Positions 1 to 12,450 of a DNA stretch of 64,000 nt are shown in pieces; positions within the stretch are counted from its first letter, which is position 1, and every line of letters starts with the position of its first letter. Location of the stretch: positions 4,527,938 through 4,591,937 of the forward strand of contig NC_020179.2 in assembly GCF_000224145.3 (NCBI RefSeq), read 5' to 3'. The notes under the pieces were generated by a model, which saw only the letters and a list, made by a program, of their open reading frames with translations, searched no databases and had not been told where the DNA came from. A program made the translations under genes and the position numbers. The DNA comes from Ciona intestinalis (taxonomy: Eukaryota; Chordata; Ascidiacea; Phlebobranchia; Cionidae).

Positions 1-135
1 CCTATACGAAAGTCGGTATTGCGAAACATTTACTGGAGTTATAGAAGTGAGGTTATATACGATCCCAACTGTTACAATACTATGACTTATAACCGGGTTT
101 ATTACAAATCGATCAAACAACTTCGAAGATCAAAG

Positions 136-2263
136 ATGGCGTCATTAATCATTGTTCTAATCCTTTTATACGTCATATTACTCAACTATAGGTACTGGAA
201 TGAGGAGCTTACTGAATCAGATAAGGTAAGTTTGCATATCTGGGAATCTATACAATAAGTATTTGACAGGAATCTGTGTTTTTAAATGAACAAATCCTAT
301 TTATCCTGGCTTGGCGGGGCAACAAAAGTCTTTATAACACGAGTGTTTTGTTTCACACACCCCGTGCTAGATTACGAGTTACCACATATGTAACTTTGTG
401 GGTTATTGAGTGTACAATATATCTCAGGTTTTAAATATACCTCACTGAATGTTTAATCGGTAATATATTTTAGAACAACGATGCCGAGCCCAAGAAAAAG
501 TTGAAGCGACTTCCACAGGTGAGTTATCATTTCACAGAAACGTATTGACGTAATGGGTCCTTACATTAATGCGGGAATGTAACTTACTTTATCCTCGCGT
601 GGCTGGAAAACGACAGTCGTTATTGCACGGGTATAACACCTCGTGCCAGCTTATACAAGTTACCATGTATGTTACTTTGTGGGTGATTTTTTTCGTATTT
701 TTTTTTATATATATGGCTGACCGATTAAAAAAACAAATTTTAGGTTATTGGGATCGGAGTTAAGAAGTGCGGGACTGGGGCTTTGAAAAGTTTCCTTGGT
801 TTCCACCCTAAGGTTGAGATATATACGGCTAACCAGGGGGAAGCGCATTTCTTCGATGTGGATGAGAATTTTGAACGGGGGCCTGCCCTATATAGGTGGG
901 TGGAGGGTTCCATAAACCGTATATGTATATGTATGGTATTGTTTGCTTAGTATGCATGTAGACCCATAGATTGTAGACCCTTTAGAAGTTTAGTAAATAT
1001 AGTTTATATTCTTTCCAACAAACAAAGCAATCTAATACATGCTCAGAATTGATTGAAAGCTTTAGCGAACTGCAATCTTTTCTCACTATACCTTAAACTT
1101 ATCACCACAAACACATACTGTTTAAATATAATGTAATTAAAGGGCAACAGTAACCATAACCCACAGACTAGAGATGCCTTTTACCGACGCCGACCAAATA
1201 ACCTTCGAAAAAACGCCAAAGTATTTCACGACACCTGCGGTCGGTGAAAGGATCAAATATTTCTATGATAAAGTGAAGGAACCAATAAAGTTGGTCGTCA
1301 TATTCTGCGAGCCTGCTGCTAGGGCTTACTCCGAGTATATGCATATCACTGAACATGGAGGCGACGTGTTCGCATTGGTTAGAAAGGTGAGTTAAAATGA
1401 TGTTAAAATATAAAACCTATATTTAGTTCTATATGGGTTCGTTCTAAGAGTGAGGCACTTTGAACCTGAGATGTAGGCCAAAGTTGGCCCATTATTACCT
1501 AAACATTTTATATCCATATTCTAATATGTATGGGTGAGGTTAATGGCGCCCCCTATTGCTATGTATGGGTTAGAGAGGGCGTCATATGGTAAGATCTTAT
1601 AGTGAGGCATGCCATGGGACCTGGGATTTAGCCAAAGTTGGTCCACTACCCTAACACCCATACAGTATAGAGATATAGTCATTAATCTATCTATTTATCA
1701 AACAGTTAGCGAGTTTCGGTTCATTCGAAAATTACGTTGCCATGGCGCTTGACATTTTCTACAGAGCCAGTATTGCTGAACCGAACAGCGCAGACTTGTA
1801 CGGGTTCGCCAACTTCGCTGATTTGGTTGTGAATATCAAAAACAGCCGTGAATTGAGCAAGTTCTCAATAATATCGGATGGATTTTATTCAATTCATTTA
1901 AATGAATGGTTAAAAAGTTTCAAGGCGTCAGACTTCCATTTTATGAACGGAGATTTGTTTATGGAAGGCCCGGCACCTGAGATGAGAAGATTGACAAAGT
2001 TCCTTGGAGTGGACGATGTCTTCCAAGCAAGCAACTTTACAATGGATGAAGAGAGAGGGTTCTTCTGTTTAAAAGGAGAGAATGAAGAAGAAGGGGCGAG
2101 GTGTGCTCCTGAGAAAAAGGGAAGGACGAGATCTCTTACAATAGATGGTAAAGTGACGTCGGATGTGGACCCTGGGACTCTGATGCAACTCAAAGAGTTG
2201 TATTCTGAATATAATAAGGACCTCAACAGACTTACGGAGCTAGGTTTTAATTGGAATAATTAA
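136..2263 (+). CDS. HS3ST: Heparan sulfate glucosamine 3-O-sulfotransferase-like protein
   Basis: Predicted Golgi type II membrane sulfotransferase that would move sulfate from PAPS to the 3-OH of glucosamine in heparan sulfate. Five exons join in phase: 136-225, 474-518, 744-895, 1167-1386, 1706-2263 (354 residues; an in-frame ATG at 82 would give 372). The N-terminus has one hydrophobic anchor (SLIIVLILLYVILL) followed by a short basic stem. Exon 3 has the 5'-phosphosulfate loop (KKCGTGALKSF) and the catalytic-glutamate segment (GEAHFFD). Exon 4 has EKTPKYF. Exon 5 has the two-cysteine C-terminal segment (FFCLKG...RC) and ends LGFNWNN. Family proteins are about 300-400 residues, so the gene looks complete. 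One oddity is that the usual R-E-P of the 3'-phosphate-binding strand reads C-E-P (codon 1306-1308). I am confident of the family; the exact isoform and whether it is active are uncertain. Confidence 0.9.
1430..1665. repeat. Two copies of the ~97-bp dispersed unit in HS3ST intron 4
   Basis: Two degenerate copies of the unit that forms arrays at 40320, 46276 and 52072 lie here in the opposite orientation (TTGGCCCATTA..., GGGTGAGGT). They fill most of the last intron of the sulfotransferase gene. Confidence 0.6.
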
Positions 2264-2940
2264 GGTTTTATACACTATGTGTAACATACGCTTTTATAAC
2301 GACATTCGATATAACACGGGTGGTCTGTTACATACAACATGTGTGAGTTACCACGTATTTGTAACTATAGCCCCAATATTCTTGGCCGCCACGTTGGAGG
2401 AGTATTGGAGTCTAAACAAATAAACCGGAGAATAAAATAAATGGATGTTATGCTTATAAGGTGTTCTGAAATTAGACCAGATTTGACCCATTACCTCAAT
2501 ACTGTACGTTTTTTTTAATTTTATTTTTTATTCAAACTACACCAAAACATACGAACCAAATGTTCTACCCGCACCCCATTTATAAACATTAATATTTCTG
2601 TTAAATATAATGCTATTTCTATAGTTTCGGGGAAGTACCGTGCGAAAATTATTAAAATTTGAAAATGCAAAGAAGATTCTCGATTATTATTCTAGGTTAG
2701 TATATGTTTTTGAACGTATCTTTACAGCCGACTATTTTGCGGTATGTTCTAGTACTTATATTACATATTTTTTTGTGTGGACAGTTCAGAACAGTAAAGT
2801 TACTTTCGTTACGTGTTTGGTGAAACCGAAGTCTATTTATAGATTAGTGTTACTTGTTTACTGTTCCCGCATATTTTGGTAATACAGGACGAGTAATCAA
2901 TTGATATAAGCAGAATACTCGCTAAGTAATATAGGTAACC
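2264..2940. other. Intergenic: HS3ST 3' end to DNAAF6 5' end
   Basis: The stretch is AT-rich. It contains a degenerate SINE fragment near 2290-2370 and a polyadenylation signal at 2431. A reading frame at 2640-2882 has no recognisable protein features. I see no further gene. Confidence 0.6.
2431..2436 (+). terminator. Candidate polyadenylation signal (AATAAA) for HS3ST
   Basis: AATAAA lies 168 nt after the sulfotransferase stop codon, in the right orientation. It overlaps a second near-copy. Confidence 0.5.
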
Positions 2941-5235
2941 ATGGCACAGTTCGGTTGCGTACAAACCGCACAAGATCTCTTGAATTTGTCTTCGATGTTA
3001 AATCGTGAGAAAGAAGCCAGCGATGATGAAGATACGGTGGGTGGATTAACAGGGTGGTGACAGGGGGTGAAGGAATGAATGTAACTTGGTTTATCCTTGT
3101 TTGATGTGGCAACTGAAAGTTATACCATGATAAACATGACTTGATGGCTATTATAGTGTATAGCAACTCCTGGAGTTACAGCATATTTTCCTGCTTTACA
3201 ATGGGATTAATCATATTATAATGTAATTTTTTATCCTCGCATTATAGAGCAACAACAGTCCTTATAACCCCGGTATTCTGTTTCATACACCTCGTGCGGC
3301 CTATAAGTTACCACGTATGTAACACACACATGCCAGCAGTTGCGACGGAATAAACCTCAGGTTCCTGTCATTGCGATACAAGACTGCAGGTCAAAGTAAT
3401 GGCTCAATATCTTCATAAGCTTAACATTACAGCCAGACTCCAGCACCCCAAGCCTAACCCCAGCCTCTATTGGACCAAACAGCAAAAAGTCTTTAAAGAA
3501 AATTAAAACTCCTTACGGTAATTTAAATACTTCTGCCTACACCCATGGATGATATTCACCATGGTTTAACTACACTATACTAACTAGGCCTATAAGAAGT
3601 TGATAGCTCGAATATGTTAATAAAACACAGCATATTAATGAAAACTTTTAAGAATGGAAGTAGAAGTTTAATTTAAAAAAATAAAATACCAACAATGTTA
3701 AATGTTGTTGCTTGTAAAGTATTTCTGGATTGTAATAGGCCAACTGTGACATAAACCTCAGGTCCAATGATGTGCCTTCAGGGAAGGACCTCCTTATATA
3801 GGAAAATGCACAAGGCAACTACAATACCTTCATCAGAAATATAACATAGTTCTTCATGTAACCTCTTTGTTTATTCAGCAAAAGTTGAATCTGACCCAAA
3901 CATTATTTGGAATGAAGATGAAGTCAAAGAAAGCAACATATTTGCTGTTGAACCCGACCCAAGACCACAACCTAAGTATGAATGTAATTATTTATCCTCG
4001 CATGGTGGGACGGCGGCAGTCATTATAACACAGGTGTTCTGCTTCATGCACCTCGTGTTCGCTTAAGAGCTACCAAATATCTAAATTTATGGGTGATTGT
4101 TTTAATAAAATATGGACAGTTATACCAACTGGCATGTCTGTGTAGAAATAGTGTTTTGATCAAAACAAAAACAGTCATTATAACATGGGTGTTCTGTTTT
4201 ATATTCCTCTTGCCCACTTACCAGACAGCATGTGTGTAACTTTGTGGGTGATTATATTTTACCACTGACTACTATCACCTGACTCTTATTTAAATGCTAT
4301 CTTAGTTGCAACAGATTTTGGTAGCTTTGTACTTAGCAGCATTTGCCACCCTATATACTTGTACATTATCCTCAAGTTTAACATTGCTTTGCCATACATA
4401 GATATGATATATCGTACAAGCAGAAAGTAACCTCAGAAGATATGTTCCTTGGAATGAGTGGTAAGAACCCATCCACTGCTTGCTGTGAAGATATGATTGT
4501 AAAGATTGAGTTACCAGGTTGTAACATGAAGGATGTGGAGCTTGATGTCAAACAAACTACACTGGATTGCAGATCACCGAAATTGTAAGTGATATCATGT
4601 AAGGTTGGATATTTGAGGGTTGCACGCACTCAGATCTTCCCTATCTGTTTGCAGCATACCAGTGTGAGGGTAATGAGCCAACTTTTTTATGCCAGGAAGT
4701 TAGGCATAATTGGATTCAGTGGTTCTGTAGCATTATGTCTATACCGCATTTCTATTTTTACATTTTACAAAACGCATGTTGAAAATTTGTGTTGTTTTAA
4801 GTCTTTAAATAAAAGCCAAACTAAATCCAAGGTCCCATAGCTATCTCACTGTAGGACCTCCACCCATATAGAATAGAATGTGCATATACAATGTAGGGGT
4901 AATGGGCAACTCCGGTCTAAATCCCAGGTCCCATGGTGTGGCTCACTGTAGGACCTCGCCCGTATAGAATAGAACATACAGTGTTTGGGTAATTGGGCTA
5001 TTTCTGGCCTAAATCTCAGGTCCCATACTATGCTTTAATGTAGGACCTATAGAGTTTAACCCATATAAAGTTAAATATTCACAAAATTTTACCTTTCTAT
5101 TCCAGTCGTCTCTTACTCGCACTCCCCCACCCCGTTGACCCAAAGAAAGGTTCAGCCAAATGGGACGGCAACAAACAAATATTGCAAGTCACGCTGACTA
5201 TGAGCAGGGAATACGACTTTGTCAACTTCCAATAA
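2941..5235 (+). CDS. DNAAF6: Dynein axonemal assembly factor 6 (PIH1 domain protein)
   Basis: Cytoplasmic co-chaperone of the PIH family (PIH1D3/DNAAF6), needed with HSP90 and R2TP-like complexes to pre-assemble outer and inner arm dyneins for motile cilia. Four exons join in phase: 2941-3040, 3879-3975, 4402-4584, 5106-5235 (169 residues). Exon 1 is acidic (EASDDEDT). Exon 2 carries the conserved IIWNEDEV segment. Exon 3 has the diagnostic DMFLGMSGKNPSTACCED followed by a beta-rich CS/PIH-like region (VKIELPG...DVELDVKQTTLD). Exon 4 ends LALPHPVDPK...KREYD-type tail (MSREYDFVNFQ). The protein is shorter than the vertebrate protein (about 214 residues), mainly in the disordered N-terminus. 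The exon 1 donor at 3041 was chosen because it is the one that keeps phase. Assignment is confident. Confidence 0.92.
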
Positions 5236-5342
5236 TGTTCATAAACCTACTTTCCAAGACATGAATCAATTGTGGCATTGGGACGCTTGTATTGAGAATA
5301 CATTTTACCTCCAAAACAATTCTGCATGCTGTTTTAAATAGT

Positions 5343-5348
5343 AATAAA
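5343..5348 (+). terminator. Candidate polyadenylation signal (AATAAA) for DNAAF6
   Basis: AATAAA lies about 110 nt downstream of the DNAAF6 stop codon in AT-rich DNA. Confidence 0.5.
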
Positions 5349-5719
5349 CTGGTGCTACGAAAACATACTGTATTAAACCATTTTAGTTGGGCAAACATTT
5401 TAGAAGTTCTTACTTGAACGTTTTAATAAATATTCTCGTGAAATAATTTTATATATTATATTAACATTGAAATATTCAAATTTGTTTTTAATCAATTTTT
5501 TGTATGAACTGTTCTTATTCCTACCACTGTGTAGTTATTTTGGTGCTGTGTTATTTTTAATCTGTAACATTTGAGTTTTACAATGTGTTTATATTCAAAA
5601 TGTATTTAATGTTGTGTTTTTCAAATTAGCTGTGAAAATATATAGTTTTTGATAAACAATATTTTTAGGTTTCATTCTAAAGTAGTTTGTATGTTAAGTT
5701 ATGATTAATATAAGTTTTA

Positions 5720-8700
5720 ATGATGGTCAACTTAATATGGAACATACTTTGCACAAGATGTATGAGGGTGATTGCAAATCAGAAACGTCACTATGTGAGT
5801 GAAGCCAAGAATATAAGGTATTATAAAATCAACTATACTAATATTAATATAGCAACTTAATAATATATGGTAATATAACATTAATCGTGCTAGTATAGCA
5901 CTTATTAGGATATAAAACAATCACCCACAAAGTAACCTACGTGGTAACTTGTAAGCTGGCACAAGGTGTATGAAACAGTACTTAAAAATTACATTATTCT
6001 TAGCCACTAAAACACAGCCCCCTATTCAGGGTTCTGCACGAACAAAAATGGCTTCCAGTAATTGGGTTGGAGGTTCACGCTCAAATTAACTCCAGAACCA
6101 AGCTGTTTTCATCAGCGTTGAACAAATTCATGGCTCCTCCTAATTCACTGGTGTCTGAATTTGACGCCTCAATGCCTGGAACATTACCTGTAAGTTTGGT
6201 TAGATGGTAAACTTTGTAAAAATATCATCCACAAAGTTACACACGATATGTAGTAACTCGTAAGCAGGCACGAGGTGTATGAAACAGAACACCAGTGTTT
6301 TAATGACTGTTGTTGCATCGCCATGCGAGGATAAAGTAAGTTACATTCATTCATCCACACATTTAAATATTATTCCGTGAGCATAATGCTTACTGCATCT
6401 TAACTGGTGCTCTTTCCTACACCTTTTATCAGCATCAAGTCTTAACGACTGTAGTTTTGGGGTTGATTCCCTTCTCTTCACTGTTTCAATAATTTAATTC
6501 TCGTTTTTAAAGATATAAATAAAAAAATCAATTTTGGTAAGTAATATAGTATATGTATCTTCTATCTTGTACATAAGAAGTCACCCATGTCCCAACAACA
6601 CATCCGTGTTAAACACAATTTCTCCCACTTCAGGTTCTAAACAAGGAATGTGTTCGAGCAGCAGTGTTGACCTCTCTTGCTCTCAACTGTAAAATTAATC
6701 CAAGATCTACTTTTGATCGGAAACACTATTTCTACGCAGATATGCCGGTTTGTATAACTTTGTTGTTTATAAAAATTATTCATACGTAATGTTAGATATT
6801 TGGTAGCTCTTATACCAAGTAACTCACAACCTATAGGGGTATGAAACGAAACACCTGTGTTATAATCACTGTCGTTGCCCGCCATGCAGGAAGAAGCTAC
6901 CTTCATTTATAATCATACTTTACGTAGTTTTTGTTTTACCCGACATTTATGTTACATAGGTTAGAAGTTACATTAATTTAAACCTAACAAATTTAGATAT
7001 GCCGGTTTGTATAACTTTGTTGTTTATAAAAATTATTCATACGTAATGTTAGATATTTGGTAGCTCTTAAGCGGGCATGAATGGTATGTAACAGAACACA
7101 CGTGTTATAACAACTTTTGTTGTCATAAGTTAGAAGTTACATTAATTCAAACCTAACAAATTTAAAACCATACCATTACCACAGCATGGCTACCAGATTA
7201 CTCAGCATTGGAATCCAATAGCAGTTGATGGTAAAGTAACTTTCCCCACACTACAAGGCCAGAAATCACTGCGTATTGAACGAGTGCAACTTGAACAAGA
7301 CAGTGGGAAAAGTCTCCATGATTATGAAGATAATGTTTCACTTATCGACTTGAACAGAGCAGGTAAATAAACTTATTGTAATCTTATTTTGTTTGTATAA
7401 ACTAGAGAAGATCTATTCTATATGGCTCTTAATGTTGTGAGACAAAGTGTATAAGCCATAGTTGACCTATTACCCCAGGGGTATATGTCAGTATAATATA
7501 CCAAAAATGAGAAGTATCCGTAAAACGACAGTCATCATAACAAAGTAATTGGAAAATATTAGGGGGTAATAAGTTACGTTGTTAGGCGAGACTTGGATAA
7601 TGGAGTTTGAGTGTTAATGAACTATTAGTTTATGCAATTTTGACTTGTCTATAATAAATGCAAGACTTGTGTTCTGTAGTAGCATTTGTTTATATTTGTG
7701 AGGTAAAATATACAACAACAAAGTCGTTTTTATCCACAGGAGTTGGCTTAATGGAGATAGTTACGTTCGGGTTAAGCAACGCTGATGACGCTTGTGCTTT
7801 TGTGAATGAACTCCATCTTATGCTGGTTACACTGGGCACATGTGAAGGCAAGATGTCTGGTATGTTACCTGTATCGGTGTAACTTATTTATATTGGCATG
7901 GCGGGGCAACGGCAGTCGTTATAACACAGATGTTCTGTTTCATACACCTTGTGCCTGCTTACAAATTACCAAGTATGTAACTTATTTATCCTCGCATGGC
8001 GGGGCAACTATAGTCGTTATAACACAGGTGTTCCGTTTCATACACCTTGTGCCCGCTTACGAGTAACCATGTATGTAACTTATTTATCCTCGCATGGCGA
8101 GGCAACAACAGTCGTTATAACACGGATGTTCCATTTCATACACCTTGTGCCCGCTTACAAATTACCATGTATGTAACTTATTTATCCTCGCATGGTGAGG
8201 CAACAACAGTCGTTATAACACGGATGTTCCGTTTCATACACCTTGTGCCCGCTTACAAATTACCAAGTATGTAACTTATTTATCCTCGCATGGTGGGGCA
8301 ACTATAGTCGTTATAACACGGATGTTCTGTTTCATACACCTTGTGCCTGCTTACAAATTACCAAGTATGTAACTTATTTATCCTCGCATGGTGGGGCAAC
8401 TATAGTCGTTATAACACGGATGTTCTGTTTCATACACCTTGTGCCCGCTTACGAGTAACCATGTATGTTAATTATTTATCCTCGCATGGCGAGGCAACAA
8501 CAGTCGTTATAACACGGGTGTTCCATTTCATACACCTCATCCCGGCTTACAAGTTACCATGTATGCAACTTTATGGATAAATATTTTTTATACATGGCTG
8601 ACAGCCAATTAATTTCCCACTGGTTTAAAGCAATTGCCCCTAATTGTTTCTCCCAAGGATAATGCGCCCACAATGGTGGAAACATTAAACTACGAACTTT

Positions 8701-11700
8701 CATTGATTGTGATTGATTTATTGTAACTTACTTTATCCTCACGTTGCCAGAAAGCGGCAATCCTTATAAACTTATAACACGGATGTTCATACACCTCATG
8801 CCAGCTTACGAGTTACCATGTATGTTACTTTGTGGGTGATTCTTTTTTTTGTGAGTTTTTTTCATTTTTTTTATATATGGCTGATAATTTGGACAACCCA
8901 TTAGTGACCACTGGTTGGATTTAATTATTTGTATTATTTAGCACTTGAAGATAACATGTTGTTTTACAGAGGGCCAGTTACGCGTTGATGTCAACATTTC
9001 ACTTCATAAACCTGGGGAACCTTTGGGTACAAGGGCTGAGGTAAAGAATATAAATGGAATGAGGATTCTTCATCAAGTTATAGGTTGGTTGGCTTGTTAC
9101 TTGAGTGGGCCTTGAACCTGGACTCATAGGGTTATTATCAGTGGCTAACTCGTATACTTCAAGCCTGCTTACAAGCTACTGCGTTTGTAACTTTGTGGAT
9201 TGTTTTTATGTATTGCTGACAATTTGAACAGCCCAGTAGTGACCACTGGGTTCGGGCAATTGCTACTAAATGCTTTGCCCCAAAACACACACTCATAAGA
9301 GGTGGCAGCAAAGAAAAATAGGTTCAGAATTAACATGGTTAAGTTTAAAATTAACTTGGAGCAATTGCTGGTAAGTGCCTTGCCCAAAGGCACATACACT
9401 CACAGGGGTAGCAGCACTAAGCTTAGCTGTATCCACTTAGTTAGGTGCAGAGTGCTAAAGTGATATTCTAAACATAATTTTAAATTATTTCCTCCCCAGA
9501 GCACGAAATATTGAGACAAAGTGATTTATTGGATCATGGCTTTGCTGTGGAACAAGAGACAAGAGGATATGATGACGTTAACAGGTTGGGATTATATTTT
9601 TGTGAACAATTAGAACGGAATGGCTTTGCGTAATAATTATATTATTTGATTTTGAACTACTGTTTGTAATGCATTTTCGACAAAGTATTTCAAGTTGTAG
9701 TTTATAAAGGCCTTATAACTAGTAAGCAGACACGAGGTGTATAAAACAGAACACCCGTGTATACATACTGTTGTTGGCCCGGCATGCGGAAATGGGTAAG
9801 ATCGTGTATTCGTTTTACTGGCTAAGAACACTGCCAGTACGACAACCAGCTTTATTAGTCCATTTGTTAATGCCTACCACCTGAATTGTAATGCCTACCA
9901 CCTCAGTTGTTCCTAATAGGTTGTCCAAATTATCAGCCATACATAAAAAATCGCAAAAGTTACATACCTGGTATCTAATAGGCGAGCACGAGGTGTGTAA
10001 ACAAAACACTTGTGTTATGCAACTATAGTTTTCCTGCCACTCGAGGGTAAAGTAAGTTACATTACTAAACCATCTTCACAGAACCACATATTCAATGCGT
10101 GATAAAGAAATGAAAACGGATTATCGTTTCATGCCGGAACCTAACCTGCCTCCTTTACAATTGTATGATGACCTTACCATACATAACACATGGTAGGTTG
10201 GTTGTGTTTAATATGATAGATCATATTTTGTTTTTATGTAGTAGTGAGAGCCAGAGGGTACCAGGTTCAAAACTGCTACCATTGTGTCCTTCGTAAGACA
10301 TTTTACTTCAGTTTATTCAACCCAGTGGTCATGGGTTGTTTAAACTGTCCGCTTACTGGTATAGTAAAACCTCTATAGTAAACGCCAGGGTATTATATTG
10401 TCCTGGTCCTGCACCATAACACAGACAATGCATATTTATATAATTTTTATCTATAATGTGTTGGGAAGCTACTACGGCACGACAATCCCCCAGCCAATGG
10501 TAGTGGGTTTTTACTTGAGAAACCCTTGCTGTGGATAGACCTTACCATTAGCAAGGAAAGGAAACATTGAAAAAATAATACAACAGACGAACAACGACAT
10601 CATAAACAAACTTAACTTGTGTTTTATCTACTGTTGTTTTTATGCCTTTTCCCTTCTCTTCTTGTTTTAATTGATTAATTGATTTTTACTATGAAATTAA
10701 ACAGATAATATTATGTTGCTAGTGGTGATGGTATAAATATTGATGACATCAGAAGGGAAATCCCCCTTCTCCCTGCACAACTAAGAAAAATACTGGATGA
10801 AAAATATAAATTGGATGAACAAGAAATCAAATTTTTGTTGGTAAGGTTTATGAATGTTATTGGTAGTTGTTGTATTTTGTGTATTGTCATGAGAGTGCCA
10901 ACTATGGATATTTTTTAAACCTTTTTTTTAAATGACCAGCAACCCAAAGTCAAGTATATAAAGTTTGATATAACATAACCACCCACAAAGTTATATACGT
11001 GGTAAGTGGGCATGGGGTGTATGGGACAGAACACCTGTGTTATAATTACTGTTGTTGCCCCACCATGCGAGGATAAATAAGTTACATACATGATAACTTG
11101 TAACTAGACACAAGGTGTATAAAACAGAACACCCGTGTTATAATGACTCTTGTTGCTCCGCCATGCGAGCTACATGCATGATAACTCGTAAGAGGGCACG
11201 CGACATATGAAACAGAATACACATTATGCCCCATCACTTAATTCATGATAATGTGCATTTTATACCAGGATCGTGAGATGGTGAATTATTTTATCCAAGT
11301 CTCAGAGCTTCTTCCAAACACCCCACCAATCGAGGTTTACCATTGGTTGAAAATTAAAGTGGTTGCATTGTTAGCTGACAATGGGTTGATGATGTCACAA
11401 TGGTAATTATAAAATCTGGGGTGACATGTTAAAATACAGTTACACTCATAGTTGTCAAACATAGGGAACTTCAATGATTAATGTGGTGAATGCAATATAC
11501 TTTGGCTCTGCTTGTTTGTATAGACACCTAACAGCAGGGTAAAATTTTGGGTGACATTGTTGAAATACAGCTACACTCATAGTTGTCAAACATAGGGAAC
11601 CTCATTGATTAATGTGGTGAATGCAATATACTTTGGCTCTGCTTGTCTGTATAGACACCTAACAGCAGGGTAAAAATCTAGTTTATTTCTAAAACTGGAA

Positions 11701-12450
11701 TGCTGAAACATCTGATGTCATCTTTTTGTTGTAAGGTCTTACCATTGCTACTATGTGCCGTACCTTAGGTAAAACCATCTATCCCTACAGGCCCTTCAAT
11801 GCTAAAGACTTTGCGGATCTTATGTCTCTCAAAGAAAATAACGAAATAAACGATAGCATTGCATTTGAAGCACTAACTGTGGCTGTTAAAGACAAGGCCA
11901 CTACACCAGTTCAGGTAATATGTTTTATTTATGTTGTTTTAGAATATGTACAATCTTGCCGAGTGCAAATGTAATATATATTTCTAACGAGTACAAAACC
12001 ACCCACAAAGTTACATACGTGGTAACTTTGAACACCCGTGGCATAAAAACTGTTGTTGCCCTGCCATGTGAGGATAAATGGGTACACACGGTTGCAATGT
12101 CATCAGAGCCCCAAACCCAATATATTAGGTTTAGAGGCCATAACTCCCAATACATATATATTGATGTATTTAATTATTTCTCACACCAGGTGATTGAAAA
12201 TATGGGTTGGAAGATGATTTCTGACATCACTATGATATCATCATTATGTGATGATGTCATCATTGCCATGGAAACAGAAAACCCGGAAGTGTTTGAGAAA
12301 TACAATGTAAACAATGCAAAGTCAAATAAGAAGATTGTAGCAAAAGTTGTAGGTAAAGTGTTCAAAGCCAGCCAAGGTAAGATGCACACCGCGATTATAA
12401 AGAAAACTGTTCAGGATTTGTTGAATGAAAAATACAATACAAATGTGTAA
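5720..12450 (+). CDS. GATB: Glutamyl-tRNA(Gln) amidotransferase subunit B, mitochondrial
   Basis: GatB of the mitochondrial GatCAB complex, which converts Glu-tRNA(Gln) to Gln-tRNA(Gln). In-phase exons: 6004-6189, 6634-6747, 7185-7362, 7740-7859, 8970-9083, 9500-9584, 10082-10192, 10723-10840, 11269-11402, 11791-11914, 12190-12450. Exon 2 opens the catalytic domain ([19 protein letters not shown]). Later exons give [50 protein letters not shown] and [11 protein letters not shown]. The last exons form the helical and YqeY-like tail (ASQGKM region). The first exon is uncertain. A 16-residue stretch at 5720-5767 ([16 protein letters not shown]) has an ATG, a GT donor and the correct phase, and could be the start of a mitochondrial presequence. 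With it the protein is 530 residues, close to the family's roughly 550. The body assignment is very confident; the start is about 35%. Confidence 0.93.
6738..7069 (+). repeat. 75-bp direct duplication that copies the exon 3 end and 5' splice site
   Basis: Positions 6738-6812 and 6995-7069 are essentially identical. The first copy spans the last nine or so bases of GatB exon 3, its GTTTGT donor and the start of the intron. The second copy lies wholly in the intron and gives a decoy donor. A flanking block (6958-6994 and 7127-7164) is also duplicated, so SINE insertion and local duplication seem combined. Confidence 0.8.
7878..8577 (+). repeat. Tandem array of a 98-bp unit (about seven copies)
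   Basis: The start of the unit (TAACTTATTTATCC) recurs at 7880, 7978, 8076, 8174, 8272, 8370 and, slightly changed, 8468, an exact 98-bp period. Each unit also has GTCGTTATAACACGG and TTTCATACACCTTGTGCC. The same unit occurs singly or in short runs across the whole window on both strands. The array lies in GatB intron 5. Because 98 is not a multiple of three, it creates several overlapping but meaningless reading frames. Confidence 0.95.
8725..9010 (+). repeat. Composite SINE copy: 98-bp module plus body
   Basis: One copy of the 98-bp unit is followed by GTGGGTGATT, a T-rich linker, then ATGGCTGATAATTTGGACAA and CCATTAGTGACCACTGG. The same order recurs at 22240-22450, 30090-30400, 32225-32470, 44480-44660 and 56820-57010, so the 98-bp unit is a module of a longer dispersed element. 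Confidence 0.7.
11417..11675 (+). repeat. 126-bp tandem duplication in GatB intron 10
   Basis: Two near-identical halves, each containing ACACTCATAGTTGTCAAACA and CTAACAGCAGGGTAAAA, are offset by 126 bp. The duplication looks recent and is non-coding. Confidence 0.85.

Noticed and set aside
2640..2882. 80-residue plus-strand frame between HS3ST and DNAAF6
   Set aside because: AT-rich, aromatic-heavy composition with no splice context or family resemblance.
7878..8577. CRISPR-like regular array
   Set aside because: Units are contiguous near-identical 98-bp repeats with no unique spacers, in an animal intron.
7806..8580. Several overlapping plus-strand frames (repeating [19 protein letters not shown] peptides)
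   Set aside because: They are translations of the 98-bp satellite in rotating frames; the same peptides arise wherever the repeat occurs.
11925..12155. Minus-strand frame and the extended plus-strand frame through 11920-12189
   Set aside because: The stretch is an intron with a SINE module; GatB homology starts only after the acceptor at 12190.
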